Shown here in pieces: positions 53,501-64,000 of a DNA stretch of 64,000 bases. Origin of the DNA: Dicyema japonicum (lineage: Eukaryota; Dicyemida; Rhombozoa; Dicyemidae); the NCBI GenBank assembly GCA_011109175.1, contig RDEW01000002.1:1337584-1401583 (forward strand). Reading direction: 5' to 3'. Every line of letters starts with the position of its first letter. The first letter of the stretch is position 1. A program made the position numbers and the translations under genes. Under the pieces are notes generated by a model. That model had not been told where the DNA came from. It saw only the letters and a list, made by a program, of their open reading frames with translations, and did not search any database.

Positions 53501-56500
53501 GAATTCATCAAACAGTTTATCATTGATATGCGCAATTCTGAGAATCAGTTTATAAATGAAAGCAAAAATGAGTTTATTTACGAGGTTTGATTAATGTCAT
53601 GTTAGATTATTAATATTACAAAACATATGGTTTATTTTGGATTTTTTAATTCTCTAACGCTCAACGAAATGGCGAAATCATTGCTAATAATAATAAACAT
53701 GGAGGCTGAGAGAAACGTAAAGACAAACATAAAAGTCTTCAGTAAATTAATATTTTCCATTTCCTAGAATATATGAAGAGTAAAAAGGACAGACAATATT
53801 CGTGGTATGAAGATAACAGAAGTATACTAAAGAAATCAAACCAAGAAAGAATTTTTGATATCAAAACAAGAATCATCGAAATATTACAAGTAAATATTGA
53901 TGTTACAGACTAATGAATTATTTTAGTTTATAATCAGCACTCATTTGAACATTTCCATTTCACAGATTTTATCTTTCTTTTACGACTTGATAGACAAAAA
54001 TATAGAAATACCAGACATTCTCACAAAGAGGATTGAAGAATTATATTTGAATGAGTAATATTTATACAAATTTTAGGGAGAAAACCGTAAATAGTCAGTT
54101 TTATGTTGAAAACAGTAAATTATTTTTGCAAGTTGTGATTAGTCTTCTCATGGATGATAATTCTGATCTTGTCTCATGGGCACTTGAGCTACTTTTCAGA
54201 ATTTTCTCTATATTCAACGACACTGTATCCGCTTTAAAAGAGGTTTCATGTTCTGATTTAGTCATAGGTCCAGTTATTGACCACACAGGAAGACACTAAC
54301 AATTATTATCAAATAAAAAGAGATCTCTGTCGTCTTAGAATATTAGTCGACAAATCTGAATTGTGGATATACAAGAAACAACGGAAAAGGCCCAAATCCC
54401 CTGAATGCTGTAAAGAGGTCAATATATGTCTGATTATTAGATAATATTAATTGATGAAAACTTTAAAGAACAAGGAGAACGACTAACAAGCGGAAAAGAT
54501 AATTTTATACACTCAGACAACGTTTAATATTAAAATATTACCTTTAAGAGTTTACTAGCGATTTCTGACATCGAAGACTTTTCCATTGATAAAGTCTCCC
54601 AAGAAAATTATGCTTTGGTCCTCGAAGTTCACTTATAAATAACTTGAGATTTTGGAAAGATTGGGGTCATTTTGTGTCTCAATATCTGAAAATACAAAAA
54701 ATATAATTAATTATGAAAATCAAAAACTATTAAAAAACTTGAACGCGCACAAAATAATAACTGACCTTCTAAAAATTTCTTATGAAAAGGTTATTTACTT
54801 TGATCACATTAGCAGGAAGACTTATTAATGGAAGATATTATGACTTCCGCACATGTGGCTCTTCAAAATTTTTGTCGAAATAATAAAATGAATCAGGAAA
54901 TACTTTACAAAGAAATTGAGTCAATATTAGAATTTAATGTATAATCGTTTAATTATTTCAGATTGACGGAATTATTACGGCTACAGCGATTGTAAAAGAT
55001 AATATAAAATTATGCGAAGATATTTCTCCATCAATTGTTAAAAAAGTTATTTCAAAAATTGATCTCTCAAATTATAATCATGAATATTTAGTCTTTCTCC
55101 AAAAAATAATTTTCGCTGATAACGAATCAATATCACGAAATCAGGAGTATATTCTAAAAGAAGTATCGTTTTGGTTATTTTGTAGTTACTAAACAATGAC
55201 GTATATTTGTTACTCAATGAGAAGGAAATACATGAAAACCTTGATAAACTCGTGTCAGAAGTGTCTTCCACAACAAACCAACGAATTTTACCCAAAAAAC
55301 TGAAATATCACATTGAAATGATAAACTTATTAACAATGATAACAGAAGGAAAAAACGTGTTTACAGAATTAAAATGCCAATCTCTTATTACGACTGATGA
55401 TATAAAAATAGTTTTAAATACTAAAAACAATATTCCTGAACTGAAACTATCATATTGCTTTTTTATGCTTCACTGTTATATCGACACTGAAGTTGAGGCC
55501 AAGGAATTTTACCAGAATTCAACAGTTTGGGACATTTTTGAAATTTTAGTTGATGATATTGAACAGGTATTACATAATTAAGCATTAAAGTATGTTGAGG
55601 ATTGTGAAAGTAGTCAAACAATTTGTAAGGAAGAGGTTGATTACATATCAACATTGATGCTAGAAATATTCACATCATTTTTTTCTTGCAGTTTTCTTCA
55701 TTTTAGTGGAGCCTTACAAGTATTAAAATATTATTTAGGTTAGGTAAGACAATCATTTTGCCAGAAATTGGTCAACGCAATAATATCTATTTATGAATGC
55801 AAAAAAGTGGACCCGAAAATGATGAATTCTTCAATAGCATGTCTCAAGTCAATTTGGGATCTTTGTTACCATTTTTTCAGCATTTCTAGATGTTGTTCGG
55901 CACATTGTTCTAATTCCAGAAATTGAGACGAAAATCTCTTCAATTTTCAATACAAAGTATTTGATGAGCAAATCATCAATAATGTGGAAAACAAATCACA
56001 AAAACGCTATGAAAGCAAAAAAATCAACAATTGAACCAGGAATTGGGGATATATTTAATGTAAATTTGCGGAATGATTTAGATTACTGTCGATAAAATGA
56101 CGAAAAATTTCGAGGAATATTCTAAAATTGAAAAATCGGCTTTGATTGATATTTTCTATAATCCAGAATTATGTGTTCCAAACATGTCCCCGTTGTATAA
56201 TTTTTACAGTAATGGAAAACTTATTTCCATGTAAAATTATCAATTAATTTATAGACTGATTAATCACATATCAAACAAAGCAAAGGAAAACAAAGACGTA
56301 GATTTGATTTGCAAAGTTTTGGATGTTTTTGTTTCAATGATATATTCAAACAATAATGATTACTCACAAGTAAACTGTATTTTATAAGTTAGCAAAATTG
56401 GCTCAGAAATAAACTGATAACTCGTTATTTTGAGAATACAAATCTTTCAATGCTTGATAATGACAATCTTCTACCAAAAAGTCGAGGTCTTTACCAAATC

Positions 56501-59500
56501 CAAGTAAGGCGTACAAAGTAATATTAGTCACATTTGAACGAAAAGGGGATTTCTATGCTTTTCGTGGAATTGATTGTACACAGTTCTTCTAATAAACTAT
56601 TTTCTAAGGCTATTGAATTGGGTATTGCAATTTTAGAGGGGGGAAACAGTGACGTTCAGGTATTTGTTTAAATGGTAAATCTAGAAAACATTGTATAAAA
56701 ATATAGTTGAAAGTAAACATTCAGACATTTTCTTTCAAAATATTAAAAAATACATGGAAAAATCCCGCAAATCAGCCGCTCATATTTGCATAAAACCACC
56801 GATAGATGAACTCACGGAATTAAGTCTAAACTAATAATCATATTATAGAAAAAAGAAACAGCAGTGAATGTCACAAACTTGACAATTTACTCAAATCGTT
56901 AAATATTATAAAAAATAAGAGATCAACGTTTTATTATATTTTTAAATATTAGAAATGAACCGTCTCTTCTTGATGGGCAACACAAGGAGTCATTGGAGAT
57001 TATAGTCCCCATATTACGGTTTCTACAACTTTTATGTGAGAACCACAACAGTGAAATGCAAGTTGAAGGTATTTAAACTTTTAGAACATGCTGAGAGTTC
57101 AAAATAATAAAACCTCTTATAATTTTATTGTGGAGACGTTGATGTTCCTTGAAACAATGTTTGGAGGTATGACTGGTGGACTGGGTTTATTGGGAATATA
57201 TATTAATGAAAATAACATCGACATAATAAATCAGACAATGATCACTTTGACAGAGTTTTGCCAGGGACCTTGTCATGAAAACCAGGTTATCGTTAAAATT
57301 ATATCATAGATTGCAATCGTGTCCCATGAGTGTAATGGAATCGACATTATTAGTGCTTTATTGATAAACGATATACTTCCTTTGGCTGTGTCTCATCCAG
57401 ATCTTGTTTATAAGCTAAAGGTTAATTATAAATTATGATTTGTAGGATACTGCCTCTAAATTGTTGTTGGCTATAATGGAAAGCAGATCTGATTTTGAGA
57501 TTTCCGAGAGAATTAATAATTCTATTAATCCTAAACAATTGGTTTTAAGTTTACATATTTCAGCTTGACGTTGCTAGAAATGCCTACTATCACGGAGAAA
57601 ATGAAATAAACTGCATATCCCCCATCTCAGTAGGTCACAATGTTTACATTTTGGCTTATCAAGTAAATAATAAGATAATTAAGCTTTCTCGTCACAACAA
57701 AGAAATTGAACATTTGATAGAAAGAGACATTCAAAATGATCCTGCTATCCAGTATTATTACTCAAGGACTTCTCAGATTGAAGTTTTTGGACTTTTATAT
57801 TAAAGATTGTGAGAAGCGATCGAACAATCGAAACGTACGTCTTTCCAATCCCAAACCTTTCCAAATATTTGACTAAGGAAACCAAAATGAGGGTATTTTT
57901 GGAGACTGAAAAAGACGACAAACATGGGAAAGTATCTAACTTTTTCAATCAAACTGATAACATGTATAAGGAAATGCTGTGGCAAAAGAAATTACGATGT
58001 AAGTTTATGTATATTATTAGATAACCACCTCCTGTTTTATATAAGCAAAAATGAAACTTATTTGAACAAAATGGCCTTTCTATTGGCAATATTCATCAAT
58101 CTGGTAGTTGCCTTTTGTTACCCCTTTGATGGAAATTCAGAATGTTAGCTGTTATGTAATTTTTAGCTTTATTTTACAAATATTCAAATTTTGTTAGCAT
58201 CATATTTCTGATTTCTATTGTTAGTCTTGCTTGGTTCAATAAGTTTTCGTATTTAACGGGAATATTTTTCTGTGTGATTATAAAATTAAACTTTCTTCTT
58301 GGAATGAAAGCAGTAATCATATTTCTGGGATTAACAAATGTAATTAAGATTATTCTAATTTTTAGTTTCTTGTTAAATTAGTTCATTTGATAGCAATATT
58401 TGGAAATTTAGGAACCTTTAGTTTCGAGGTAATTTTTAAAAACAAAATTATCACATATAATGGAATTTACTTGTTTCTGTGTCTCATTGGCCTATTTTAC
58501 CACGAGTTAATTTACAGTCTTCTTGTATTATGGATTATTACATTTAGCTTCTTGATGTGGTCTCAAGGGAAGAGACACTTTACAACGTCATCAGATCAGT
58601 TACTCGAAATGGCCGATCAATCATTCTTACTGGAGTATTGGCTGTGATTTTGATTTATCTTTTCTCGATTGTTGGATTCCTCTTATTTAGGGATGATTTC
58701 CTTTTGGATGTTCAGATTGCTAATAAATTTACAGGTTTTAACTTTTTTAATTCAGATAATACCATGGATTTGAATGAAATAACTACAACGGAAGTTACTG
58801 AAAAAGGATGCACTACATTACTGATGTGTCTTCTCACAACACTGAATAACGGATTCCGGAGTGGAGGTGGAATCGGTGATATCCTTAGAACTCCTAGTAC
58901 TGAGGTATGCTATATCTTAATTATTCAAGGAACTCTCATTTGTGCCTAGAATTGTCTATGATTTACTTTTCTTTTTTATTATTATAGTAATCATCCTTAA
59001 TCTGATCTTTGGTGTGATTATTGATACATTCGCCGATCTAAGATCAGAAAATCAACAAAAAGAAGATATTTTACGGAATACGTGTTTTATATGCGGTTTA
59101 CAATACATTTATTAAAGGGCTACATCGGGTAGCATTTGATAACAAAAAGATCACTTTTGAGCAGCATATAAACTCTATTCACAACATGTGGCATTATTTA
59201 TACTTTATTGTGCTAATAAAAACTAAAGATTCGACTGAATTTACAGGTCCTGAAAGTTATGTTCACATGATGATTGAAGTGAACATTTAACTAACTCATA
59301 GAGTCGAAAATTGGATTGGTTTCCAAGAATGCAAACGGTCTCGTTGGACAACGACAGTGAGGACGAAGAAGAGAATATCATACTAAGGAAAGAACTTGAT
59401 AAAATAAATGATAATATTTCAGTTTTATAGTTGTTCTAATTTTGCAGAAAATAAATTGCCATATTGAAGAAATAAAAGCGCATTTATCTCTATCCTACAA

Positions 59501-59534
59501 TGGTTTAAATGGCAATAACTTTATTACAGATTAA
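50572..59534 (+). CDS. ITPR: Inositol 1,4,5-trisphosphate rece0ptor (IP3-gated Ca2+ channel), complete
   Basis: I can read one frame from the ATG at 50572 to TAA at 59532-59534 after removing about fifty GT...AG introns, giving roughly 2,500 residues, near the vertebrate length (about 2,700). First exon: M then '[20 protein letters not shown]', as in IP3R suppressor domains. Further landmarks: '[19 protein letters not shown]', '[16 protein letters not shown]', '[18 protein letters not shown]', '[11 protein letters not shown]', '[20 protein letters not shown]' and '[15 protein letters not shown]'. Also present are '[20 protein letters not shown]', '[12 protein letters not shown]' and the channel domain. 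It is an ER membrane tetramer releasing Ca2+ on IP3 binding. The N-terminal binding loop reads RTTWR where vertebrates have RTTGR. Retroelement fragments lie outside the gene and none within. Confidence 0.95.
50676..59447 (+). other. Set of about fifty micro-introns of the IP3 receptor gene
   Basis: Examples with exact limits: 50676-50748 (73 nt, the longest), 50820-50842, 50959-50980, 51068-51094, 51254-51280, 51488-51513, 51661-51682, 51928-51950, 58905-58929, 59279-59301 and 59422-59447. All begin GT and end AG; nearly all are 21-28 nt. Three are longer: 73 nt, about 55 nt (near 56900) and about 37 nt (near 53890). Several are in frame and stop-free, so an ORF finder reads through them. 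Boundaries were placed by keeping the conserved receptor reading frame. Confidence 0.85.
58019..59070 (+). other. IP3 receptor transmembrane and pore region
   Basis: Hydrophobic segments: '[20 protein letters not shown]', '[16 protein letters not shown]', '[20 protein letters not shown]', then '[20 protein letters not shown]' and '[19 protein letters not shown]'. The selectivity filter GGGIGD (58863-58880; GGGVGD in vertebrates) and the last helix '[20 protein letters not shown]' with '[13 protein letters not shown]' follow. Next come the C2H2-type zinc motif 'CFIC'...'[11 protein letters not shown]' and '[14 protein letters not shown]'. The six-helix order of the family is maintained. Confidence 0.92.
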
Positions 59535-59545
59535 TATGCGTGTAT

Positions 59546-59551
59546 AATAAA
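59546..59551 (+). terminator. Polyadenylation signal AATAAA (IP3 receptor)
   Basis: Canonical hexamer 12 nt after the receptor stop codon. It implies a very short 3' UTR ending before retrotransposon A6. Confidence 0.5.
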
Positions 59552-59599
59552 TATCAACTAACATTTCATTTCTCTTGGAAAATTCCTTTTGTTAAATTA

Positions 59600-60360
59600 T
59601 TTATATTTTGTTTAGACGATGCTATATGCTGGAATTCTTTCAAAGATTTTCTAGTGTCATCTAGCCAACATCGCCGTGCCTGTTTTTTGTCGGGAGCGTC
59701 TTCCAAGAGCGGTGCCTGGCTCAACGCCATTCCCAATGGAGATCAGGGTACCTTCCTGGATGATGAATGCGTCCGTATTGGGATCTCATTGCGACTGTGA
59801 TTAAAAGTCTGTGTTCCACATCCTTGCCGATGCGGAGACCATATCGACTGTTTTGGCTTACACCTTCTCTTCTGTAGGAAAAGTGCATGCATATTTCCCA
59901 GACACACGAAATCGTTAGGCGAGTTTTGACGCCTCCGGACAGCCCTCCATGCTCGAACCGGTCGGTCTTCACAGGCGGGAAGGGAAACGACCAGATGAGA
60001 TCACAATCTTCCCTTTTGAAGCCGGGAAACCTCTTGACTAGGACGTTACCTGCACCGACACATTTTCCTCTTGCAACCTCTACTCCAGAGTGGTTCTGAA
60101 GCCTGTTCTGTCGCTGAGAAGGCAGAGAAGATGAAACGGGAAAAGTATGCGGTCCTACCCAAGGATTTTTTGTTTGTTTCACTCATCATTGAGATATTTG
60201 GTTCCCTTGTGCCTGCGACGCTGGAATTCTTGAGTCATCTAGGGAATCGGACAGCTACACGAACAGGAGACCCTCGTGAGCGCTGCTGGTTATTTGAGCG
60301 AATCTCGCTCGTTATCCTGAGAGGGAATAGCCACGCAGTCAGGACAGCCGCTATATAACC
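59600..60360 (+). mobile_element. Family A fragment A6, directly 3' of the IP3 receptor gene
   Basis: The plus frame reads 'SSSQHRRACFLSGASSKSGA', 'FLDDECVRIGISLRL', then with shifts 'CVPHPCRCGDHIDCFG' (zinc motif), 'GKRPDEITIFPFEAGKPL' (PD-(D/E)XK-like core) and 'DVTCTDTFS'. A tail ends near 60355 ('RAIAS...RTAAI' region). It is 5'-truncated and stops are present. It starts about 65 bp after the receptor stop. Confidence 0.75.
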
Positions 60361-60734
60361 GTTTACTCTTTTCTGTAATAAATTGTTTAAATTTTGTTTA
60401 CTAAATAAACAAAATTTGACAAATTATGTTATTCAATTTATTTATGAAATACACAAAAAAGTAAAAATTAGATAATCCATAAAAACGAGTTAAGCACTTC
60501 ATGGAAGTTTCTGAATTTTTGATCGAAGAGAGTATATATATAGTTTCCACAAGTCTGATTCTCTCAAATCTCTAGAGGATCTTATCAGATAGACGATTGA
60601 AGAAATCATCAATCTGATATTGAGGACTGTCCTAGGAAAGCTCTTGATAAGGTTTGGGGAATAAGCTGGTCCCAAGGAAAGCTCCTGATAATAATTATTA
60701 TTATTGAAAAGCACTCCCGAGAAAACATAAAATT

Positions 60735-61185
60735 ATTTAAGTTTCTCTTGTGCCGTATTCCTAATCATCATCTCCGTCACCCTCGACCATGATCCTCAGT
60801 TGCGCGCTAGTTCCCTTATGTAATCCAGGTCGTCCGCCGAAGTTGGTCTCATATCAACCGGCGATAGGTCTTAGTTCAAGATAGTCCTTTCGTATTACTA
60901 TAGTTCTTTTCGTTTTGTCTGGGTTTACAACCAGGAACCAGACTTCCAAATCTTGAAAAATCCTTCCAACACGTTAGTGAACATTCTTTTCCCGGAGAGG
61001 TCTTAGTCTCCAGGTATATTTGAATCGGATTGCCTGGATACGCCTTGTCTGTTTTGCACCTCTTATCTTCGCGATGACTCGGTCTCCCAATTCGAGAATG
61101 CAACTTTCCTTGGCTCTCCTCTAAACAGCAATAAGTTGTCAGCTCTCTCGGAAAAAATACATCAATCCACCAATTCACATCAAAT
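60735..61185 (-). mobile_element. Retrotransposon B4, 3' fragment
   Basis: Minus-strand reading gives 'WKSGSWLVVNPDKTKRTIVI' (RT thumb, compare B1 'KWFLVVNQDKTE') and then, after a deletion, 'ADDLDYIRELARN' and 'GSWSRVTEMM', the B-family C-terminus ('DLDSLRAMARNRGTWKRM'). Short, internally deleted and inactive. Confidence 0.6.
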
Positions 61186-61869
61186 TTACATTTCGAGGAC
61201 TCCTAATTCACTTTATATTTTTGAGGAATTTTCACCTATGTTTATCTATCGAATAGATGACTCTTTTCTCTTCTAATGACTTTATTCTTCCTTAGGATAT
61301 TGCACTTTTGAGAGCCATTGAAAGAAGATGAGGAATCCCGTTGAAGAAACGCTCGGCAATTCTAAGATAAAACTGGATGTATTAATTGCAAACTGCTTCT
61401 TCGCGATGGAAAAATCGGAACATGCTCACATCTACAACTCGCCATTTTGACTGTCCTATCTTTGACATATGCTTCAAGTTGTTTCACATACCAGATACAA
61501 CGCAAAATTAACTGATCGGAGGCAGAATTTTATGCATAACTTGGGATGTTTGGACACGACTGGGTGTTTGATTCCCGAAGAACGACAGGTTTTTAAACTC
61601 AAAAAACTCATAAGAGTTAAAAAATGTGCAAGATTTACATCATCTAGTCAATTCACAAAAAGAGATAGGAATACGATGGTCCAGCCAATTCACAAAAAGA
61701 GATAGGAATACGATGGTATTTATATTACATATCAGTTTAAGGATCGAATAAAAAAGTACTAAGTAGTAGGACACTTTTCGAGAATAATTGTAGAGTAAAA
61801 AAATTATATAAATATATAACTGAAGATCTATATCATTGAAAAAAACATCATCTATAAAGATCTATATCA
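61186..61869. other. Unassigned DNA with a 36-bp tandem duplication
   Basis: An open frame at 61469-61705 (78 codons) has no recognised similarity. AATTCACAAAAAGAGATAGG occurs twice about 36 bp apart (61651 and 61687). Confidence 0.4.
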
Positions 61870-62165
61870 AAAAAACAATATATTAAGAATTTTGGTTGAA
61901 GTGGTGACGTGCTTCTGTTTTTCTTCTCTAGAAAAATTCATGTCTTTATCATATATCGTAATCTCTCTGAACACTCACTCATGGATTTTTGTAATTCATC
62001 AAATCTTTATCTATGCAAAAAAACAATATATTAAGAATTTTGGTTGAAGTGGTGACGTGCTTCTGTTTTTCTTCTCTAGAAAAATTCATGTCTTTATCAT
62101 ATATCGTAATCTCTCTGAACACTCACTCATGGATTTTTGTAATTCATCAAATCTCTATCTATGCA
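61870..62165. repeat. 148-bp tandem duplication at the 5' end of B3
   Basis: CAATATATTAAGAATTTTGG starts at 61876 and 62024; the copies differ at very few positions (for example CTTTATCTATG versus CTCTATCTATG). Confidence 0.9.
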
Positions 62166-63290
62166 ATACCACTTTTAAACACCCAGCAAAACATAGAACT
62201 ACCTGGGTTGGCATGAGAAGGTCCAAAGACAAACATACGTGCACATTCAACCAAATAAACTACATTATTTGCCCTATCTCCTTGAAAAGACTTCTGTCTG
62301 ACTCTAGGAGTTATGGAGGAACCACTACTGACAGTGACCATAAGCTAACGGTGGCCAGATTAAATCTCAAACGATACTACGTAATTGAGGCAGTCGAGAG
62401 GGAAAGCTCACCTCTAAATAGACGTTTGGTTGTGGAAATGTTGACTTTTGACACTTGGCAAAAGAGATACAAACAAGATGTCTCTAAACGTTCACGTGGA
62501 GTTGAACCCAGAGGCACCCCCTCGACTGACCTCGGGAAGATCTTGGATATTCTAAAACTGTCGGCGATAGAGACTGTTGGATACCAGGAAAAAGATCAAA
62601 ATAGACGAATAATTCATGACCCCTTAATTCGAGAATTGTCTGAGCAGCAGAAAGAAATACGTTCGAAGCTGGGAAGTTCAAACTCGAATAAATGTGCATT
62701 AAGGAGAAAACGCAATCAAATATCGCATCTGATTAGAAGACGGTCAAATATTCTTTGGCACAAATATTTGGACGATAAAGCAACTGAAATCGAAAACTGT
62801 CAGTATGGAAGGTGAATGTTCTCTGCTGTTAGAGTACTTACACGAGGAACTGCAAAGAAACCACTGAAACTCTGTGACGACGAAGGACAATATCTTCAAA
62901 ACCCTGAGGATTTAAAAAAACTGATTATACACGAGTCGAACGAGCAGAATCAAGGAACGATGAGTGTTGGAGACATACCAAAAAACTCGACTCACTGCTA
63001 GGTGATGCTGAGGATATTTGTCAGAGTGGAACAGATTACGCCATGTAACAGAATAATGGAAGAATATTTCTACTACGCCGGAATTCGCGGATTTCGAGGC
63101 AGACTAAGAAACACACTTCCAACCTGCTTAAAAGATGACTACGAACAAAATAGTCGTAAATTGACAGCGGACGGTCTGGAAAATATTCGAATGAGTGCAA
63201 GGAACTAGATGGCGTGGGCGAGGATGGCGAGGAGGATGGCTGCAAAACATGGCTCAAGCGAACCCGAACCCTTTTTAAACCCCTTTTAGG
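61870..63290 (+). mobile_element. Retrotransposon B3, RT-deleted copy
   Basis: The B-family leader (GTTGAAGTGGTGACGTG) appears twice because of a 148-bp tandem duplication (61870-62017, 62018-62165). The frame at 62057-62815 holds the endonuclease C-terminal half, 'LYLCNTTFKHPAKHRTTWVG', 'FNQINYIICPISLKRLLSDS' and 'RSYGGTTTDSDHKLTVARLN', then the linker before the RT. After 63000 it jumps to the C-terminal block 'FRGRLRNTLPTCLKDDY', so RT motifs A-C are deleted. It ends near 63260. It is non-autonomous at best. Confidence 0.8.
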
Positions 63291-64000
63291 CGCACGCAAA
63301 ACAAATCTTAACTAACTAATATATTAAGTAATCAATGAAAAACTACATTCATTATCTGACTCTATTTACAATTTAGAATTTTATAAAAGATATTACTTTA
63401 ATAACTCAACACCATAAGATTAATGAAACATTATGTAATCAAAAAAAACTAAAATTTGGTGAATTGATTTACATTTGGGTTATATAACCACAAATTGGCT
63501 CATATGAGATTATGGCATCGACTGAAGATCTACAATTAATATTAAAATTTGTTTTAGCACCTGTTCCTTTAATAAATTTAGTCCATTTTCTATTCACGAT
63601 CTGTTAATGATATACTGAGGTTATTGCAATAACTCATAAATTGGTATTCATTAGAGCTATAAGAGTAAAATTGTAGTACATTTGAGAGTAAGGATTGAAT
63701 AAAGAAGTACTAAATTTATAAGACACATAAATATATAACTGAAAATCATTTCTATATCAATGAAATACTAAATACATATTCTATATGAAGTAATTTAAAA
63801 AAACAAAATAAATAGAGATATTTTTTTAACACAACACCAATTGATAATGACACATTATGCATCAATGAAAAACTACAATCGTTATCTGACTCTATTTACA
63901 ATTTAGACTTTATTAGATAAAATACCTAAATTAAGTGACCCCATGAGCTTATATAGATCAAATTATGAAGTATCAACGTAATTAAAAATTTGGTGAATTG
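63291..64000. other. AT-rich end of window with two direct repeats
   Basis: No gene seen. CAATGAAAAACTACA...TTACAATTTAGA (about 53 bp) is found at 63333 and 63863, 530 bp apart, and AAAATTTGGTGAATTG follows in both places (63451 and 63985). This suggests a longer repeating unit cut off by the window end. Confidence 0.5.

Overview
The window is eukaryotic nuclear DNA, AT-rich and packed with decayed transposable elements, holding a few intron-bearing animal genes. Almost every intron that can be resolved is only 20-28 nt long with GT...AG ends. The receptor gene has about fifty of them, the mitochondrial carrier four, the phosphomannomutase six and the Rho GTPase two. The genes are a complete IP3 receptor, a SKI/SNO co-repressor, a Rho GTPase, an SLC25A33/36-type carrier and phosphomannomutase, which together indicate a metazoan. 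Introns this short in a metazoan are best known from dicyemid mesozoans, so a dicyemid or close relative is my inference; no taxonomic search was possible.

Layout. 1-10.7 kb: a Tigger/pogo-like DNA transposon split by a non-LTR retrotransposon, then truncated non-LTR copies. 11.0-15.2 kb: mitochondrial carrier (+), SKI-like (-), a decayed retrotransposon piece, Rho GTPase (+). 15.5-29.2 kb: retrotransposons and hAT/Tigger remains, including B2 with an 11-bp target-site duplication and the long minus-strand element D1. 29.4-30.2 kb: phosphomannomutase (-). 30.5-40.6 kb: a nested block. Element A3 appears as a filled site beside what looks like an allelic empty site, and a hAT transposon of the ZBED5-like kind carries a truncated retrotransposon and an intact 1171-codon retrotransposon with Myb-like, RT, zinc-knuckle and restriction-like endonuclease regions. 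40.9-49.7 kb: more remnants, including a Helitron-like Pif1 helicase broken by an A-family insertion. 50.6-59.5 kb: the IP3 receptor gene. 59.6-64 kb: further retrotransposon fragments.

The five host genes are unrelated housekeeping or signalling genes with independent promoters; nothing suggests an operon. Together they imply IP3/Ca2+ release, Rho signalling, Smad-type transcriptional control, GDP-mannose synthesis and mitochondrial nucleotide import.

Retrotransposon family letters used here (A, B, C, D, E, R) are local labels. A = RT with a C-terminal PD-(D/E)XK-like domain. B, C, D and E = APE-endonuclease or RT-only types. R = RLE type. Four N runs (24174, 26508, 31464, 32640-32658) are each flanked by long near-identical duplicates, so parts of 23.9-24.4, 26.3-26.7 and 30.7-32.8 kb are represented twice by the assembly.
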